Shown here: in pieces, positions 5,535 through 5,571 of the stretch
Layout of the letters: every line of letters begins with the position of its first letter
Numbering within the stretch: the stretch's first letter is position 1
Source: CAZAQS01 sp964486825
GTDB lineage: Bacteria; Chloroflexota; Anaerolineae; Anaerolineales; UBA4823
DNA length: 5,571 nt
NCBI GenBank assembly: GCA_964486825.1
Contig: CAZAQS010000301.1
Span: 1-5,571 of the forward strand
Reading direction: 5' to 3'
The notes under the pieces: generated by a model
Seen by the model: the letters and a program-made list of their open reading frames with translations, nothing else
What the model was told of the DNA's origin: nothing
Database searches by the model: none
Program-made: the position numbers and the translations under genes

Positions 5535-5571
5535 ATGCCAGCCTATGTAACTTTGTTTAACTGGACCGAAC
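5535..5571 (+). CDS. Probable GYD-domain protein, N-terminus only (runs off the right edge)
   Basis: Only 12 codons are in the window: MPAYVTLFNWTE. This opening matches the typical start of GYD-domain proteins (about 100 residues, function unknown), which commonly begin with a strand of the form M-P-x-Y-[VI]-T-L-F-x-W-T. The start is secure: AAAGGAG (5522-5528) is 6 bases before the ATG, the same ribosome binding site and spacing as in the second VOC gene. The family call rests on very few residues and needs the remaining sequence. Confidence 0.68.
   Translation, partial: MPAYVTLFNWTE

Overview
The window looks like a piece of a bacterial chromosome with moderate GC content in genes, AT-rich spacers and strong AAAGGAG/AGGAGG ribosome binding sites. 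The 7Fe-type ferredoxin with a long acidic tail, the small VOC proteins, a GYD-type protein and a very large Pro/Trp-rich solute-binding protein together suggest a Chloroflexota (Anaerolineae-like) or similar environmental bacterium. That assignment is an inference from gene style; there is no rRNA or other phylogenetic marker.

Left half, minus strand (1-2666): one long reading frame fills almost half the window and runs off the left edge without a stop. It encodes a membrane-anchored protein of at least 888 residues. It carries two consecutive family-1 extracellular solute-binding domains joined by a Pro/Glu-rich linker. The same landmarks recur in both halves: GLP, WTWDDF/WTFNDF, KFLSE and VPARSS. 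The gene starts at 2666 behind a near-perfect Shine-Dalgarno sequence.

Middle (2667-3339): a divergent intergenic region of about 670 bp. It has no convincing intact gene but some coding-like fragments, a small palindrome and a possible promoter facing right.

Right half, plus strand: a ferredoxin gene (3340-3795), a small VOC-superfamily gene (3976-4335), a second unrelated-looking VOC gene (4705-5076), and the first 12 codons of a probable GYD-domain gene (5535 to the edge). Spacers of 180-460 bp and candidate promoters before each gene suggest separate transcription units rather than one tight operon. The best promoter is TTGACG-N17-TATCAT before the second VOC gene. It is followed by a short leader with two mutually exclusive hairpins.

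The right-hand genes share no obvious pathway. Ferredoxin supplies low-potential electrons, and both VOC proteins lack the usual metal ligands, so a glyoxalase I reaction is unlikely. The most unusual object is the tandem solute-binding protein. No CRISPR array, insertion sequence, tRNA or rRNA was seen.
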